From: Agapetus fuscipes
Lineage: Eukaryota > Arthropoda > Insecta > Trichoptera > Glossosomatidae
NCBI GenBank assembly: GCA_951799405.1
Contig: OX637363.1
Span: 1,612,001 to 1,676,000, forward strand
DNA length: 64,000 nucleotides
Direction of reading: 5' to 3'
The notes beneath the pieces were generated by a model. The model was not told where the DNA came from. It was given only the letters and a program-made list of their open reading frames with translations, and did no database searches. The position numbers were made by a program, and so were the translations under genes. This document shows, piece after piece, positions 63,218-64,000 of this stretch (positions within the stretch are counted from its first letter, which is position 1; every line of letters begins with the position of its first letter).

Positions 63218-63336
63218 ATGCCAACGACACGCGGTGTACCTGAGCGGTTACCCATCCAAGCACTGACCACGCCCAATGTTGCTTAACTTCGGTGATCTAT
63301 GGGAACCGGTGCTTTCAACATGGCTAACGTCGTTGC
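63218..63336 (-). rRNA. 5S rRNA-like sequence, probably a pseudogene
   Basis: The minus strand reads as a full-length (about 119 nt) insect-type 5S: it begins GCAACGACGTTAGCCATGTT, contains the box A region (AGCAACATTGGGCGTGG) and box C region (TGCTTGGATGGGTAACC), and ends CACCGCGTGTCGTTGGC. The ends can pair. Several stem positions differ from the usual insect 5S, and the 3' flank is the head of a B-type SINE with no T-run terminator. I therefore favour a retroposed or SINE-associated copy over an active gene. Confidence 0.8.
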
Positions 63337-63567
63337 CTAATATTATATGTAGTAGGTATATTTTTGTAATTTAGATTATAGAGGGGTGCCATAAACCCCA
63401 GAAGGGCTAAGCCGGGACTGATAACAAACAATAATCAAATTGATGACGTATATTTATGGAGGTTTTTCAAAAAAAAAAAAAATTTAAAAAGGTTTTGTTC
63501 ACTGTTCAGCAATAAAACTTTTACACTTATCTAATTTAATATTTCTAATCATTATATTAATTATTAT

Positions 63568-63820
63568 ATTCCTTGACTTATAGGTTGGTATGAGGCTGAC
63601 CACCCATACTGTAAAAAATGGTTCACTTTGTCAATGTCACCCCTGTTTCAGGGAATGTCGGCAAGAGTTGCAGGGCTTATGTTCATTTGAGGTTTGGATT
63701 TTATTTGTAAGTACACAATCAGCATTTGTAAGCGCAAACTACACGTGTTTGTTTGTGGGCATACATCTGAGAGCTTTGAATGAATATATCCTTGCAACTT
63801 AGATTATAGATTATAGATAT
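63568..63820 (+). repeat. A repeat, ATTATAG tail
   Basis: Full length; its tail meets the tail side of the next copy. Confidence 0.86.
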
Positions 63821-64000
63821 GCATTTTCACAAGCAAACACGTATGAGTTTGCGCTTGCACATGCCGCATGTGAACCTACAATACAGAAACCCAAATCACA
63901 AATAAACATACACCCTTACCGACCTTCCCTGAAACAGGGGTGACATTGGCAACGTGAAACATTTTCTACAGCATGGGTGGACAGCCACATACCAAACTAT
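63821..64000 (-). repeat. A repeat, cut by the window end
   Basis: Reverse copy directly abutting the previous one, an inverted tail-to-tail pair. The 3' tail is missing. Confidence 0.8.

Overview
This is a stretch of a repeat-choked animal nuclear genome, almost certainly an insect. Two intron-rich host genes are recognisable, and most of the remaining sequence is transposon debris. The first gene, on the minus strand, is synapsin: seven consecutive coding exons between 58133 and 32444 join in phase into a 312-codon open frame covering domain A (NYLKRRFSSGDL), a Pro-rich linker, the insect SPAKSRESLLQRVQSLTGAA block and the first half of the ATP-grasp-like domain C. The translation start (to the right) and the rest of domain C (to the left) were not found. 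The second gene, on the plus strand, is TIMP (tissue inhibitor of metalloproteinases): six coding exons between 16720 and 27185 make a complete 216-residue protein. TIMP lies downstream of the last visible synapsin exon on the opposite strand, so it is nested in a synapsin intron. That arrangement is known from Drosophila (Timp in Syn) and vertebrates (TIMP1/SYN1, TIMP4/SYN2, TIMP3/SYN3). The insect synapsin type, the mariner relic and the 5S-like sequence suggest an insect, perhaps Lepidoptera (inference).

Layout. 1-16690: repeats only (palindromic elements, a hAT, SINEs, LINE pieces, a solo LTR). 16693-27371: TIMP, its introns loaded with LINE, SINE and Harbinger copies. 27386-32443: LINE pieces, a hAT MITE and a mariner relic. 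32444-49568: synapsin exons 7 to 2 among repeats. 49569-58008: a long synapsin intron holding a Penelope-like element, foldback MITEs and, next to exon 1, an array of 130-bp repeats, each carrying a partial copy of exon 1 with its splice donor. 58134-64000: SINEs, RT fragments and a 5S rRNA-like sequence.

Repeat families, with labels used below. A: about 250 bp, 33 copies or pieces seen, tail of GATTA or ATTATAG units. B: tRNA-headed SINE. C: second tRNA-headed module, usually fused behind B as a dimeric SINE. L: tRNA-Ser-like SINE. F: long AT-rich repeat starting near GGAGCAGAAACTA. K: TIR element starting ATCGACGGTTAA. E: TTA-flanked MITE. M: palindromic MITE with ACCGAATATCGGT. RT-1: non-LTR retrotransposon coding for RWFGHIERMN. 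Plus RTE-like, Jockey/I-like and Penelope-like retroelements, LTR, hAT, Harbinger and mariner pieces. Nested insertions with intact target-site duplications (TSDs) allow precise boundaries for many of them.

The observations most worth following are the tandem partial-exon array beside synapsin exon 1, the preserved synapsin-TIMP nesting, the dimeric and tail-swapping tRNA SINEs, hammerhead-like motifs in Penelope-type repeats, and a 5S-like sequence abutting a SINE.
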